Notes: generated by a model from the letters alone, not told the origin. DNA of 64,000 nt from Microbacterium sp. SA39 (GCF_000967865.1 NZ_JXRU01000026.1:1-64000); one strand, 5' to 3'; positions 52,377 through 61,037 are shown, counted from the stretch's first letter. Program-made: numbers and translations.

Positions 52377-53566
52377 TTCGCGGACTCCTTCGTCGACGAC
52401 ATCGAGGCCTGCGGCTGGTTGAACAGCGGTATCGCGGCGTTCAGCTCCCAGTCGCCGATCGCGCGTCGCCGCTGCACCGACGGGTTGTGCGTCGCGATGG
52501 TTCGCGCGTTGCGCCAGTGCCGGTCGAGCCCTCGTCCGGTGTCGACCGACGAGGCGCCGCCGACCTCGAACAGCTCCGCCGTCGCGTCGATCACCGTCGG
52601 CAGGACGGTCTGCTGCGCACGGTACACGTCGAACTGCGCCTGCGTGAACGCGTCGGCGTCCGGCTCGCCGGCACGGTATCCCGCGAGCGCGGCATCCAGC
52701 GACCGTCCCGCCTCGAGGACCGTGGCCCGGGCGGCGAACGCCGCCGAAGACAGCGTGCCGACCACCGTCTGCACGAGCGGATCCTCGCGCGGGAACGCCT
52801 CTCCGCCGTAGCCGAAGATGCGGCGCCGAGGCTGCACGAACGCGACCGCGTCGTCGACGGCCGCGCGTCCGACGCCGGCGACGACCGCGAGCAGCACCAG
52901 CTGGAAGAAACCCATGAGGTACGGATGCCGGAACCCGTCGAGGTCGAGCGCGTAGGGCCGCACCAGCTCGGGGTCGACCACGACATCGGTGAAGGTGGTC
53001 GTGCCGCTGCCGGTGAGGCGCTGGCCGAACCCGGCCCAGTCGTCGATCGACTCGACGCCCGGCGTGCGTGTCGACACGATCACCTGGTAGTCCTCGTCGC
53101 GGTAGCGAGCGGACAGGTCGATCCAGTCGGCGTAGATGCTGCCGGTCGTGTAGTACTTGCGTCCGTTCAGTCGAAGCTCGCCGTCCACTGACGTCAGGGT
53201 GGTCGCGAGGTCCGAGGTCGCCGTCTGCTCCGACTGCGCGTTGCCGACGAGATCGCCCGCGAGCGCCCTCGCGTACCAGGCCTCGCGCCGCGCGGCATCC
53301 GGTTCGAAGTTCTGCATCTCGATCACCGCGAGGTGACCACGGAAGACATGGGCCACGTTCGAATCCGCCGCGGCGAGATCGATGATCCGGGCGAACAGAG
53401 TGGCCAGATCCACGCCCTCCCCGCCGTGCTCGACGGGAACCCGCGCACTGCCGAACCCGGCATCCAGCAGCTCGCGCACCTCGGCGCGCGGCAGCTGCCG
53501 GTCGCGGTCGCGTTCTGCCGCACCGTCGCGCAGACGTCGAAGGAGTTCCGGGGACAGGTCAGGCAT
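52373..53566 (-). CDS. Acyl-CoA dehydrogenase-like flavin monooxygenase (DszC/SfnB type)
   Basis: A 397-residue member of the acyl-CoA dehydrogenase fold used as a flavin monooxygenase. Motifs: RVPVEHGGEGVDLATLFARIIDLAAADSNVAHVFRGHLAVIE, NAQSEQTAT, LNGRKYYTTGSIYADWIDLSA and the C-terminal GASSVDTGRGLDRHWRNARTIATHNP. The SfnB/DszC/SoxC branch acts in sulfur scavenging from sulfones and thiophenes. The companion LLM gene and the nearby sulfite reductase operon support a desulfurisation role. Starts six bases after the permease stop. Confidence 0.85.
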   Translation of the reverse strand: MPDLSPELLRRLRDGAAERDRDRQLPRAEVRELLDAGFGSARVPVEHGGEGVDLATLFARIIDLAAADSNVAHVFRGHLAVIEMQNFEPDAARREAWYARALAGDLVGNAQSEQTATSDLATTLTSVDGELRLNGRKYYTTGSIYADWIDLSARYRDEDYQVIVSTRTPGVESIDDWAGFGQRLTGSGTTTFTDVVVDPELVRPYALDLDGFRHPYLMGFFQLVLLAVVAGVGRAAVDDAVAFVQPRRRIFGYGGEAFPREDPLVQTVVGTLSSAAFAARATVLEAGRSLDAALAGYRAGEPDADAFTQAQFDVYRAQQTVLPTVIDATAELFEVGGASSVDTGRGLDRHWRNARTIATHNPSVQRRRAIGDWELNAAIPLFNQPQASMSSTKESAK

Positions 53567-53572
53567 GTTCTC

Positions 53573-54400
53573 TCATTTCACGGCGCCGAGCGACAGCCCG
53601 GCGATCAGACGTCGCTGCGAGACGACGAAGAGCAGGAGGAGCGGAAGCGAGGTGATCACGGCCAGCGCCATCAGGCTGTTCCACTCCGCGGAGTACGTCG
53701 AGTTCTGCTGCGCCAACAGACCGCTGACGGGCAGCACGACGCCCTGCGGCAGGAAGTTGATCGCGTAGACGAACTCGCCCCACGCAGAGATGAAGACGAT
53801 GCAAACTACGGTCAGGATGCCGTTGACGAGCAGGGGCACGGTGACCGAGCGGAAGGTGCGCCAGCGCCCCGCGCCGTCGAGTTCCGCCGCCTCGTAGAGC
53901 GCAGTCGGGATGGCGAGCGCGAAGGGCCGCAGCAGCATGATCGCGAACGGGAGAAGCAGGGCGATGTCGGCGACGATCAGACCGCCGAGACTTCCGAGCA
54001 GCTTCCATGAGGCGAGCACGCTGTACAGCGGGATCACCGTCATCGGCTGCGGCACCATCTGCAGGACGAGCAGAGCCGCGAGGAACACCGTGATCACCCG
54101 GTTCCAGCCGACCGAGACGCGGCGGGCGAGCGCTGCGGCCGCCGGGACCGCGATGAGCAGGGTGACTGCAGTGACCGCCACCGCTATCTGCACCGAGGTC
54201 AGGATCGCGCCGACTCCGTCGCCGATGACGTCGGCGTACGTGTCGAGGGTCGGCGTGAAGACGACACCGTTCGGGTCGGTCAGCACCTGCTGCTTCGTCT
54301 TGAAGGAGGTCAGCACGATCCACAGCAGTGGCAGCACGTACACAAGGCCGAGCACGACGGCGAGTACACGGAAGGTCGTGCGGAGAGGACGGCTGATCAC
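53573..54400 (-). CDS. ABC transporter permease (MalG type) in the monooxygenase operon
   Basis: A 275-residue CUT1 permease with six membrane segments, WIVLTSFKTKQQVLTDPNGVVFTPTL after the first span, EAA loop ALYEAAELDGAGRWRTFRSVTVPLLV and C-terminus RRLIAGLSLGAVK. GTG 54400 overlaps the preceding stop. CUT1 importers normally carry sugars, so its presence beside desulfurising-type enzymes is notable. Confidence 0.88.
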   Translation of the reverse strand: MISRPLRTTFRVLAVVLGLVYVLPLLWIVLTSFKTKQQVLTDPNGVVFTPTLDTYADVIGDGVGAILTSVQIAVAVTAVTLLIAVPAAAALARRVSVGWNRVITVFLAALLVLQMVPQPMTVIPLYSVLASWKLLGSLGGLIVADIALLLPFAIMLLRPFALAIPTALYEAAELDGAGRWRTFRSVTVPLLVNGILTVVCIVFISAWGEFVYAINFLPQGVVLPVSGLLAQQNSTYSAEWNSLMALAVITSLPLLLLFVVSQRRLIAGLSLGAVK

Positions 54401-55323
54401 GGCTGCTCCTCCCTGCGGACGGCGCGGATGTACGGCACCGCGAAGATCGCGACGGCGAGCATCGACACCAACGCGATGGTGGCGCCGGTGCTCATCTCGA
54501 AACCGGAGAACGCCGTGTTGTAGGCCAGCACCGGCAGCGTGTTCGTCGTGGTCCCCGGACCGCCCTGGGTCGTGACGTAGAAGAAGTCGAAGCTCTTGAA
54601 CGCGTAGAGCACCGTGAGGATCGCGAGGATGCCGAGGGTCGGGCGCAGCTGCGGCAGGACGATCCGCAGCTGTGTGCGCCAGTACCCGGCACCGTCCAGG
54701 GCGGCCGCCTCGAGGAGATCGTGCGGCACGGCGAGCAGAGCCCCGCGGATCACGAGCACCGAGAACGGCAGAGCCGCCCACGCGATGATGCCGGTGACCG
54801 ACCACAGCGCGAGATCGGGCGAGCTGAGCCAGGCCACGGGAGGGATGCCGACGGCATCCAACGCGCTGTTGATCGGGCCCGTGTCGTCGAGGAGGAATGT
54901 GAAGGCGCTGCCCGAGACGATCGGCGGCAGCGCCCAGACGAACACCATGACCGCGAGGACGGTCTCTGTGACGCGACCGCCGATCGAGAGGATCGACGCC
55001 CCGACGAACCCGAAGATGAAGTTGGAGGCGAGCAGCACCGCCGCCACACCGATCGTGCGCGCCAGCGCGAGCCAGATCTCGTCGTCGGCGAGCACCTCGA
55101 CGAAGTTGTCGAAGCCGATGAACGACCACTCGCCGACGATGTTGCTCGGTCCGACGTCGCTGAGGGACATCCGCACCAGCACGATCAGCGGGTAGACCGC
55201 GAAGCCCGCGAGCAGTCCGATCGCGGGTACCAGGAACCAGATCGGAGTGCGGGCGACGGCACGCGCGAAGGCGGGACGCCCGGTCGGGCGCCCCGCTTTC
55301 ATAGCTCCGACGGTCGAGCTCAC
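54397..55323 (-). CDS. ABC transporter permease (MalF type) in the monooxygenase operon
   Basis: A 308-residue permease with six membrane segments and the EAA loop DLLEAAALDGAGYWRTQLRIVLPQLRP. GTG 55323 overlaps the binding-protein stop (GTGA); an ATG at 55302 is an alternative that leaves the same membrane topology. It pairs with the next permease. Confidence 0.88.
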   Translation of the reverse strand: MSSTVGAMKAGRPTGRPAFARAVARTPIWFLVPAIGLLAGFAVYPLIVLVRMSLSDVGPSNIVGEWSFIGFDNFVEVLADDEIWLALARTIGVAAVLLASNFIFGFVGASILSIGGRVTETVLAVMVFVWALPPIVSGSAFTFLLDDTGPINSALDAVGIPPVAWLSSPDLALWSVTGIIAWAALPFSVLVIRGALLAVPHDLLEAAALDGAGYWRTQLRIVLPQLRPTLGILAILTVLYAFKSFDFFYVTTQGGPGTTTNTLPVLAYNTAFSGFEMSTGATIALVSMLAVAIFAVPYIRAVRREEQP

Positions 55324-56594
55324 GAGCAGCCGCCGCCGCCGTCCTCGATCGCTGCCTTGATGTCGGCTATCGCCGCAGCACTGGCATCCGCCGCCGCCGT
55401 CTGCCCGGAGATCACACTCGAGACGGCCTCACCGAGCGCCTTCTGGATGTTGGCGGTGTTCTCGTTCTTCGGCCACGACCCCGAGGTCTGCGCTGCGGCG
55501 ACGAAAGGCTGCACCTGCGCGTTCTCCTTGATGGCGGGGAGCTCGGCGACGTCGGCGCGCACCGGGATGGATCCGGCGATGGTGAAGATCGATTCACCGG
55601 CATCCGCGGTCAGCACGGCCTCTTCGATGAACTTCCAGGCGAGGTCCTTCTTGTCTGAGGTCGCGCCGATGCCGAAGCCCTCGCCACCGGGGTAGACCAC
55701 GCTCTCGCCGCCGCCCGGGGCCGGGTACTGCGTCGTGCCCCACTCGAACTCCGCCTCCGCGGCGTTGCCGAGCTGCCAGTTGCCGTTGATCCCGAAGGCG
55801 TACTCGCCGGTGGCGAACTGCTGCCAGGAGTCGTTCTGGTCCCAGGTGGCGGTGGCCTGCGGCGTGTAGCCGTCTTTCGCCCACGTCTCGGCGCGGTCGA
55901 ACGCGGCATCCACCTCTGGGCCTTCGAAGCTGCAGTAGTCGATGCCGAGGCCCAGCAGCTGCGGGGCGAACAGCCATGCGCCCTCGACCGTCGGCGCACC
56001 CGAGAGGGCGATGCCTTGGTAGGTGCCGTGCGCCTTGACCGCCTCGAGGGCCGTCTGCAGCTCGTCGAGCGTGGTCGGCGGGGCGTCGATGCCCACCTCC
56101 GACAGGATGTCCTGGTTGTAGTACAGCCCGATCAGGTTCGTGAACGGCAGCAGGTTGTACACCTTGTCATCGGTGGTCCAGGTGGCCGACGCCGAGAACT
56201 GATCCTTGTCGGCGAAGTCGTTCCAGTACTCCGTGAGATCGGCCGTCACGCCTCCGGCCACGAGCGTCGGGTAGTCGACGACGATGTTGTTGATGAACAG
56301 GTCGGGGGTGTCGCCCGTCGCGACCGATGCGAGGAGCTTCTGGTCCTGCTGATCGCCGACGGTCTCGACGATGTCGACCGTGACGTCCGGGTTGTTCTTC
56401 TCGAATTCCTCGACCTGCGCTGCGAGCCAGTCGGCCTGAGTGCCCTGGTAGTAGCTCCAGAAGGTCAGAGTCCGGTCGTCATCGGTTCCTCCGCCGCCGG
56501 AGGAGCCGTCGGAGATGGCGCAGGCGCTGAGACCTGCGGCCAGACCGGCCGTGATGACGAGCGCGCCGACGCGCCGTGGTCGGGATGAATGCAT
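55320..56594 (-). CDS. ABC transporter solute-binding lipoprotein of the monooxygenase operon
   Basis: A 424-residue family 1 binding lipoprotein (signal RRVGALVITAGLAAGLSAC, Cys25; then LTFWSYYQGTQADWLAAQVEEFEKNNPDVTVDIVE). The domain is sugar-binder-like and Trp/Tyr-rich. ATG 56594 starts the signal peptide, with only a weak ribosome site; in-frame ATG 56744 has a perfect AGGAGG site but would place 50 unusual residues before the signal. Divergent from the chelatase gene. Confidence 0.87.
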   Translation of the reverse strand: MHSSRPRRVGALVITAGLAAGLSACAISDGSSGGGGTDDDRTLTFWSYYQGTQADWLAAQVEEFEKNNPDVTVDIVETVGDQQDQKLLASVATGDTPDLFINNIVVDYPTLVAGGVTADLTEYWNDFADKDQFSASATWTTDDKVYNLLPFTNLIGLYYNQDILSEVGIDAPPTTLDELQTALEAVKAHGTYQGIALSGAPTVEGAWLFAPQLLGLGIDYCSFEGPEVDAAFDRAETWAKDGYTPQATATWDQNDSWQQFATGEYAFGINGNWQLGNAAEAEFEWGTTQYPAPGGGESVVYPGGEGFGIGATSDKKDLAWKFIEEAVLTADAGESIFTIAGSIPVRADVAELPAIKENAQVQPFVAAAQTSGSWPKNENTANIQKALGEAVSSVISGQTAAADASAAAIADIKAAIEDGGGGCS

Positions 56595-56754
56595 GGGAGA
56601 GATCCTCGGATGTGCGGGAGGCGATGCGGCCGAGTGGCCGCTTGAGCACGCTAGTGACATCGCTCCCGCGCTCGCGACCGCGCCGACACAGAACGTCATG
56701 CTCTCCCTCGTGCGAGTCATCCGCCGTCGAAACATCTCCGTCATACGCACCTCC

Positions 56755-56760
56755 TAGGCT
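56755..56760 (+). promoter_or_regulatory. -10 box of a probably leaderless chelatase gene
   Basis: TAGGCT ends six bases before ATG 56767, with no ribosome site for that gene. The opposite strand of 56750-56755 is AGGAGG, a ribosome site for the divergent gene, so the two signals overlap. Confidence 0.45.
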
Positions 56761-56766
56761 GGCCGC

Positions 56767-57441
56767 ATGGCACGCCCCACCCTGCTCGCCGTCTCGCACG
56801 GCACGAACGACACCGCCGGCGCCTCCGCGATCGCGGGACTCGTCGAGGCGGTCGCCGCGCGGCTTCCCGACGTCGAGGTACGAGCCGCCTTCGTCGACGT
56901 GCAGGAACCCGAGGCGGTCGACGCCCTCGCCGCCGTCGACGGTCCCGTCGTCGTGGTCCCCTTGCTGCTCTCGAGCGGATTCCACGTGCATCATGACCTG
57001 CACGGCATGGTGAAGAACAGAGCGGATGCCGTCGTCGCCGCCCCGCTCGGCCCCGACCCGCGGCTCGCCGCCGTGCTCGCGGAGCGGCTGCCCCCGGCAT
57101 CCGCTCTGCCGGTGATCCTGACGGTCGCAGGATCACGCGATCCGCGCTCGCTGACGGATGCCGAGGGCATGGCCGCCGTGCTGCGCGAGCATCTCGGCCG
57201 CCCGGTCGAGCTGGCGTATCTGGCGGCGCGCGAGCCCGATCTTCCGACGGCGCTGACGGAGCATCCGGATGCCGACGTCGCGACGTACCTCCTTGCCCGG
57301 GGGTACTTCTTCGACCTCGCGGAGCGGCAGGCCGCCGGCCGCCGCCTCGCTCTCCCGCTGCTCGACGGCGGCGCAGTGCCCGAGATGCTGGTCGACATCG
57401 TGGTGTCGCGCTACGAGGAGACGTCCGCGCTGCTCCCCTGA
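56767..57441 (+). CDS. Sirohydrochlorin ferrochelatase-like (CbiX/SirB type)
   Basis: A 224-residue class II chelatase with the CbiX repeats: LLAVSHGTNDTAGA with the metal-binding His, VVVVPLLLSSGFHVHHDLHGMV with the His pair, and a second, degenerate half. It would insert iron into sirohydrochlorin, giving the siroheme needed by the sulfite reductase encoded next. Probably leaderless. Placement directly before the sulfite reductase operon supports this role. Confidence 0.87.
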   Translation: MARPTLLAVSHGTNDTAGASAIAGLVEAVAARLPDVEVRAAFVDVQEPEAVDALAAVDGPVVVVPLLLSSGFHVHHDLHGMVKNRADAVVAAPLGPDPRLAAVLAERLPPASALPVILTVAGSRDPRSLTDAEGMAAVLREHLGRPVELAYLAAREPDLPTALTEHPDADVATYLLARGYFFDLAERQAAGRRLALPLLDGGAVPEMLVDIVVSRYEETSALLP

Positions 57442-57492
57442 CTCGCACTGGCCTGACACGCACCGACCTCTCGCGGGAAAGTCAATATTCCG

Positions 57493-57573
57493 GTGAGCGT
57501 GTGTCGCCGCGTGACGCCCGCTGACGTCCTGTGTCATCGAGGTTCTTGCACCGGGTCCAAGCTCCTACCTTGA
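57493..57573 (+). CDS. Cysteine-containing leader ORF before sulfite reductase
   Basis: A 26-codon frame (GTG 57493, or GTG 57499 for 24 codons) has Cys at codons 4, 14 and 19 and stops 25 bases before the sulfite reductase ATG. It contains VCRRVTPADV and LCHRGSC. An AATATT box (57484-57489) just upstream would make the transcript leaderless or nearly so. Short Cys-rich leader ORFs in front of sulfur genes are known in actinobacteria, where ribosome pausing at Cys codons adjusts expression to cysteine supply. Not proven here. Confidence 0.55.
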   Translation: MSVCRRVTPADVLCHRGSCTGSKLLP

Positions 57574-57598
57574 GGCGAAGCCATCCAGGGAGCAGGAC

Positions 57599-59320
57599 AT
57601 GACCATCGAGCAGCCGACGCCGATCCGTGGTGCCCGCACGCGCACCGCGCGGACACCCACCAAGCCCCACGGGCAGTGGCTGGTCGACGGGCGGGAGCCC
57701 CTGAACGCCAACGAGGAATTCAAGCTCGCCGACGACGGGCTCAACGTGCGCGAGCGCATCGAGACGATCTACGCGAAGGGTGGTTTCGCCTCGATCGACC
57801 CGACCGACCTGCACGGACGCTTCCGCTGGTGGGGCCTCTACACGCAGCGCAAGCCCGGCATCGACGGCGGCCGCACGGCACAGCTCGAGCCGCATGAGCT
57901 CGAGGACGAGTACTTCATGCTGCGCGTGCGCATCGACGGCGGCCAGCTCACCACGCAGCAGCTGCGCGTGATCGGCGAGATCTCGACCGAGTTCGGCCGT
58001 GACACCGCCGACCTCACCGACCGCCAGAACATCCAGCTGCACTGGGTGCAGGTCGAGGATATGCCCGAGATCTGGCGCCGCCTCGAAGCGGTCGGACTCA
58101 GCACGACCGAGGCCTGCGGCGACGTGCCGCGCGTGGTGCTCGGCTCTCCGGTCGCCGGCATCGCGGCGGACGAGCTCATCGACCCGACGCCGCAGATCCG
58201 CGAGATCACCGACCGGTTCATCGGCGACGACACGCTCGCCAACCTTCCGCGCAAGTTCAAGTCGGCCATGACCGGCCACCCCAGCCAGGACGTCGTGCAC
58301 GAGATCAACGACGTCGCCTTCGTGGCCGTCGAGCATCCGGAGCACGGGATCGGCTACGACCTCTGGGTCGGCGGGGCCCTGTCGACGGTTCCCCGGCTGG
58401 GCGAGCGACTCGGCGCGTTCGTCGCCCCCGAACGCGTCTCCGAGGTCTGGCACGGCGTGATCCAGATCTTCCGCGACTACGGGTACCGCCGCCTGCGCAA
58501 CAAGGCCCGCCTGAAGTTCTTGCTCGCCGACTGGGGCCCCGAGCGGTTCCGCGAAGTGCTCGAGACCGAGTACCTCGGCAGCCCGCTCCCCGACGGCCCT
58601 CCGGCGCCCAAGCCGCTCGGCCAGGGCGATCACGTCGGCGTGCACCGCCAGAAGGACGGCCGGTTCTACGTCGGAGCGGCGGCCGTCGTCGGGCGCGTCT
58701 CCGGCACGATCCTGACCGGGCTCGCCGACCTCGCCGAGGCCCACGGCTCGGAGCGCGTGCGCACCACGCCGTACCAGAAGCTGCTGGTGCTCGACGTCGC
58801 CGAGGACCGCGTGAACTCCCTCGTCGAGGGGCTCGATCGGATCGGCCTGGCCGCCCGCCCGAGCCTCTTCCGGCGCGGCACGATCGCCTGCACCGGCATC
58901 GAGTACTGCAAGCTCGCGATCGTCGAGACCAAGGTCAACGCGGCCGATGCCGTGCGCCAGCTCGAGGAGCGCCTCGGCGAGCTCGAGCCCGAGATCGGCC
59001 GCCCGGTCACGATCCACGTGAACGGATGCCCGAACTCGTGCGCCCGCATCCAGGTCGCCGACATCGGACTCAAGGGGCAGCTGATCACGAATGCCGCGGG
59101 CGAGCAGGTACCCGGCTACCAGGTGCACCTCGGCGGCGGTCTCGCCAGCCAGGACCGCGAGGAGGCGGGCCTCGGTCGCACGGTGCGCGGCCTGAAGGTC
59201 GAGGCCGACGGCATCGCCGACTACGCCGAGCGGGTCATCCGCCGCTACCTCGCCGACCGCGAGGACGCCGAGACGTTCGCCGTCTGGGCGCACCGTGCCG
59301 AGGAAGAGGCGCTGCAATGA
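57599..59320 (+). CDS. Siroheme/4Fe-4S sulfite reductase (assimilatory)
   Basis: A 573-residue ferredoxin-type nitrite/sulfite reductase. The 4Fe-4S/siroheme cysteines are Cys431-x5-Cys437 (CTGIEYC) and Cys477-x3-Cys481 (NGCPNSCAR). Tyr81 (WWGLYTQR) and Cys173 (TTEACGDV) are 92 residues apart, the spacing of the Tyr-Cys cross-link in mycobacterial sulfite reductase, which favours sulfite over nitrite as substrate. It reduces sulfite to sulfide with six electrons. Genes for cysH, cysD and cysN follow with overlaps. Ribosome site GGGAG. Confidence 0.92.
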   Translation: MTIEQPTPIRGARTRTARTPTKPHGQWLVDGREPLNANEEFKLADDGLNVRERIETIYAKGGFASIDPTDLHGRFRWWGLYTQRKPGIDGGRTAQLEPHELEDEYFMLRVRIDGGQLTTQQLRVIGEISTEFGRDTADLTDRQNIQLHWVQVEDMPEIWRRLEAVGLSTTEACGDVPRVVLGSPVAGIAADELIDPTPQIREITDRFIGDDTLANLPRKFKSAMTGHPSQDVVHEINDVAFVAVEHPEHGIGYDLWVGGALSTVPRLGERLGAFVAPERVSEVWHGVIQIFRDYGYRRLRNKARLKFLLADWGPERFREVLETEYLGSPLPDGPPAPKPLGQGDHVGVHRQKDGRFYVGAAAVVGRVSGTILTGLADLAEAHGSERVRTTPYQKLLVLDVAEDRVNSLVEGLDRIGLAARPSLFRRGTIACTGIEYCKLAIVETKVNAADAVRQLEERLGELEPEIGRPVTIHVNGCPNSCARIQVADIGLKGQLITNAAGEQVPGYQVHLGGGLASQDREEAGLGRTVRGLKVEADGIADYAERVIRRYLADREDAETFAVWAHRAEEEALQ

Positions 59321-60078
59321 GCCCTATCTCCGCTGGGTCCCTGAGCCTGTCGAAGGGACGTCCCGCGCGTCGCTCCGTGGACGAGCTGCGCGCTCTCGCC
59401 GAACGCGGCGCTCGCGAACTGCGCAGCAGAGAGGCAGATGAGGCGAGTCCGGCCGAGGTCGTCTCGTGGGTCGCCGAGAACTTCGCCGTCGCCCAGGCGA
59501 CCGTCGCGTGCTCGATGGCGGATGCCGCGCTGCCGCACCTGGTCGCTCAGAGCCTTCCCGGCGTCGATGTGCTGTTCCTCGACACCGGGTACCACTTCGC
59601 CGAGACCACCGTCACCCGCAACGAGGTCGAGCGCGAGCTCGACGTCCGCATCGTCGACGTCAAGCCGCTGCAGTCCGTGCGCGAGCAGGATGCCGCGCAC
59701 GGCGCAGACCTCTTCGCCCGCGACCCCGGCCTGTGCTGCGCCCTCCGCAAGGTCGAGCCGCTTCAGCGGTCCCTCGCCGAGTACGAGCTGTGGTTCACCG
59801 GCGTCCGCCGCGAGGAGGCGCCGACCCGAGCCGACACTCCGCTGATCGTCTGGGACGAGCGCAACGGGCTCGTGAAGGTGAACCCCGTCGCGGCGTGGAG
59901 CTTCGACGACCTCATCGACTACGCCACCGTGAACGAGGTGCCGGTGAACCCACTCATCGCCAACGGCTACCCGTCGATCGGCTGCGCGCCGTGCACGAAG
60001 CCCGTCGCCGCGGGCGAAGATCCTCGTTCCGGCCGGTGGGCCGGACTGTCCAAGACCGAATGCGGGTTGCACCTATGA
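59317..60078 (+). CDS. cysH: Adenylyl-sulfate (APS/PAPS) reductase CysH
   Basis: A 253-residue reductase. It has a P-loop-like core (LFLDTGYHFAETTVTRNEVE), the Fe-S cysteines Cys140-Cys141 (LCCALRKVEPL) and Cys223-x2-Cys226 (GCAPCTKP), and the catalytic C-terminal ECGLHL. The two CC/CxxC pairs indicate a 4Fe-4S enzyme that uses APS. It makes sulfite for the reductase upstream. The ATG overlaps the sulfite reductase stop (ATGA). Codons 7-15 come from a dispersed palindromic repeat (AGSLSLSKG), an extra N-terminal segment. Confidence 0.92.
   Translation: MSPISAGSLSLSKGRPARRSVDELRALAERGARELRSREADEASPAEVVSWVAENFAVAQATVACSMADAALPHLVAQSLPGVDVLFLDTGYHFAETTVTRNEVERELDVRIVDVKPLQSVREQDAAHGADLFARDPGLCCALRKVEPLQRSLAEYELWFTGVRREEAPTRADTPLIVWDERNGLVKVNPVAAWSFDDLIDYATVNEVPVNPLIANGYPSIGCAPCTKPVAAGEDPRSGRWAGLSKTECGLHL
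59335..59359 (+). repeat. Dispersed palindromic repeat inside cysH
   Basis: GGGTCCCTGAGCC-T-GTCGA followed by AGGGAC forms a short hairpin (GTCCCT/AGGGAC). A near copy lies at 63561-63586. It is translated in frame into the CysH N-terminus. Confidence 0.7.
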
Positions 60079-61037
60079 GTATTCAAGCTGGGGGCGTTTT
60101 CCCGGTCGTTGAGCGAGCGAAGCGAGACGAAACGTCAACGACCAGCACCCTTTCCGCGCTCGACCTTCTCGAAGCGGAGGGCATCCACATCATCCGCGAG
60201 GTGGTGGCGGAGTTCGAGCGTCCTGTGCTGCTGTTCTCCGGCGGCAAGGACTCGGTCGTCGTCCTGCACCTCGCCGCCAAGGCCTTCGCCCCCGGCCGCG
60301 TTCCCTTCCCGGTGCTGCACGTCGACACCGGTCACAACTTCCCCGAGGTGATCGCCTTCCGCGATGAGACGGTGGCTCGGCTCGGCATCCGTCTCGAGGT
60401 GGCCCGCGTTCAGGACTACATCGATGACGGCCGCCTCGCTGAGCGCCCCGACGGCACCCGCAACCCCCTGCAGACGCAGCCCCTGCTCGACGCCATCTCG
60501 GCCGGTAAGCACGACGCCGTGTTCGGCGGAGCGCGCCGCGACGAAGACAAGGCGCGCGCCAAGGAGCGGATCATCTCACTGCGCGACGAGTTCGGGCAAT
60601 GGGACCCGCGCAATCAGCGCCCGGAGCTCTGGAGCCTCTACAACGGCCGGCACCTCCCCGGTCAGCACGTGCGCGCCTTCCCGATCTCGAACTGGACCGA
60701 GCTCGACGTCTGGCGCTACATCGAGCGCGAGAACATCGCTCTCCCGCCGCTCTACTACGCCGCCGAGCGTGAGGTCTTCCGCCGCGACGGCATGTGGTGG
60801 GCGATCGGCGAGCACTCCCAGCCCCGCGAAGGCGAGCAGACCGAACGACGGGTCGTGCGCTACCGCACGGTCGGCGACATGAGCTGCACGGGAGCGGTGG
60901 AATCGGATGCCGCCGACACGGCATCCGTCGTCGCCGAGGTCGCCCGCTCCACGCTCACCGAGCGCGGCGCCACCCGCGCTGACGACCGCATCAGCGAGGC
61001 CGCCATGGAAGACCGCAAGAAGGACGGGTACTTCTGA
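60075..61037 (+). CDS. cysD: Sulfate adenylyltransferase subunit 2 CysD
   Basis: A 320-residue PP-loop ATP sulfurylase subunit. The PP-loop is SGGKDS (residues 55-60), with HVDTGHNFPEVIAFRDE and the GGARRDEDKARAKERI loop following. It forms APS from sulfate and ATP together with CysN. The ATG at 60075 overlaps the cysH stop. Residues 11-24 (VVERAKRDETSTTS) are encoded by a dispersed palindromic repeat, so the N-terminus is longer than the usual family start near TLSALDLLEAEG. Confidence 0.93.
   Translation: MSIQAGGVFPVVERAKRDETSTTSTLSALDLLEAEGIHIIREVVAEFERPVLLFSGGKDSVVVLHLAAKAFAPGRVPFPVLHVDTGHNFPEVIAFRDETVARLGIRLEVARVQDYIDDGRLAERPDGTRNPLQTQPLLDAISAGKHDAVFGGARRDEDKARAKERIISLRDEFGQWDPRNQRPELWSLYNGRHLPGQHVRAFPISNWTELDVWRYIERENIALPPLYYAAEREVFRRDGMWWAIGEHSQPREGEQTERRVVRYRTVGDMSCTGAVESDAADTASVVAEVARSTLTERGATRADDRISEAAMEDRKKDGYF
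60104..60143 (+). repeat. Dispersed palindromic repeat inside cysD
   Basis: GGTCGTTGA (60104-60112) and TCAACGACC (60135-60143) are perfect inverted repeats around GCGAGCGAAGCGAGACG, an arrangement seen in dispersed repeats of Microbacteriaceae. It is translated within the CysD N-terminus. Confidence 0.7.

Noticed and set aside
57546..57571. TTGCAC ... TACCTT as promoter for sulfite reductase
   Set aside because: Spacing of 14 bases is too short and the boxes lie inside the leader ORF; the AATATT box upstream of the leader fits better.
57482..59317. A 611-codon minus-strand open frame opposite sulfite reductase
   Set aside because: Antisense shadow; the plus-strand protein has all four Fe-S cysteines and starts after a ribosome site.
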